This document shows, in pieces, positions 4,711 through 5,105 of a stretch of DNA of 5,105 bases. Position numbers and translations under genes: made by a program. The stretch comes from Bradyrhizobium sp. (GTDB lineage: Bacteria > Pseudomonadota > Alphaproteobacteria > Rhizobiales > Xanthobacteraceae): assembly GCA_025960445.1 (NCBI GenBank), contig JAICIT010000248.1, positions 1 to 5,105 on the forward strand, in the 5' to 3' direction. Each line of letters begins with the position of its first letter. The first letter of the stretch is position 1. A model generated the notes under the pieces. That model worked only from the letters and a program-made list of their open reading frames with translations. It was not told where the DNA came from and ran no database searches.

Positions 4711-5105
4711 GCCAAAAACCTGCGAGCCCAGCGCCAACAGGCGGCGTCGCGCGAATGTCACGCCGGGTCATGAACCTAGCCCATCTCGTCACCCAGAATG
4801 CCCGCCGCCACCGCAATCGCGTGGGTTTTATCTGGGGCGATCGGTCCTGGACCTGGCGCGAAATAAATGACCTCGTCTCGGCGCTCGCGGCAGCACTTGC
4901 CGCGCGTGGGATCGCCAAGGGTGACCGTATTCTGGTCCATTCCAAGAATTGCGACGAGATGTTCTGGTCGATGTTCGCGGCGTTCCGGCTCGGCGCGGTC
5001 TGGGTCCCGACCAATTTCAGGCTGATGCCGGACGAGGTGGCTTATCTTGCGGGCGCGTCCGGCGCCAAGGCGTTCCTTTGCCACGGCGATTTTCCCGAGC
5101 ATGCC
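4707..5105 (+). CDS. Acyl-CoA synthetase / AMP-binding enzyme, N-terminal part
   Basis: The first 133 codons are visible; the gene continues past the window. Counting from the GTG, residues 22-28 (MNLAHLV) begin the conserved part. It continues with FIWGDRSWTWREIN (41-54), ALAAALAARGIAKGDRI (60-76), an N-x-x-E-M-F-W segment (82-88), AAFRLGAVWVPTNFRL (92-107) and DEVAYLAGASGAK. This is the N-terminus of the ANL superfamily of adenylate-forming enzymes, which activate carboxylic acids to acyl-AMP and then acyl-CoA. The signature TSGTTG-type loop and the substrate pocket lie outside, so the chain-length class cannot be told. The start is uncertain. GTG at 4707 has AGGA ten bases upstream and is taken here; ATGs at 4755 and 4770 match the usual family N-terminus better but lack a ribosome site. 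A stop at 4692-4694 rules out starts further upstream. It is divergent from the GNAT pair. Confidence 0.9.
   Translation, partial: MSQKPASPAPTGGVARMSRRVMNLAHLVTQNARRHRNRVGFIWGDRSWTWREINDLVSALAAALAARGIAKGDRILVHSKNCDEMFWSMFAAFRLGAVWVPTNFRLMPDEVAYLAGASGAKAFLCHGDFPEHA

Overview
The window looks like chromosomal DNA of a GC-rich alphaproteobacterium, most probably a Bradyrhizobium/Rhodopseudomonas-type member of the Hyphomicrobiales. This is an inference from the high third-position GC, the gene families (DUF1127, DUF2189, DUF3597, short MltB-type transglycosylase, Tat-exported FAH-family protein, CG-type GNATs, acyl-CoA synthetase) and the style of the protein sequences. No rRNA, tRNA, CRISPR array, insertion sequence or phage gene was recognised.

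Layout. The left edge (1-90, minus) holds the first 30 codons of a DUF1127 protein. A 312-base gap (91-402) follows, with two adjacent inverted repeats. A minus-strand block then encodes a periplasmic MltB-type lytic transglycosylase (403-1224) and a multi-pass DUF2189 membrane protein (1438-2352). A hairpin terminator between them suggests they are separate transcription units. DUF2189 is divergent from a small DUF3597 protein (2649-3056, plus), with 296 bases between the starts; this gap carries a candidate promoter and a 9-bp direct repeat. A strong 10-bp hairpin closes the DUF3597 gene. Next, still on plus, is a fumarylacetoacetate hydrolase-family protein with a twin-arginine signal (3181-3972). 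It converges on two tandem, paralogous GNAT acetyltransferase genes on minus (4292-4567, then 4009-4281). The right edge is the first 133 codons of an acyl-CoA synthetase (4707 onward, plus), preceded by a (GGA)5 tract and a possible four-codon leader ORF.

How the genes work together. Nothing points to one pathway. The genes form five or six short transcription units: cell-wall remodelling, an unknown membrane protein, an unknown small protein, a possible periplasmic FAH-type enzyme, small-substrate acetylation and fatty or aromatic acid activation. I did not find a convincing undescribed multi-gene system. The points most worth a second look are the predicted export of the FAH-family protein, the tandem GNAT pair, the leader-ORF arrangement before the acyl-CoA synthetase, and several short repeats in the intergenic gaps.
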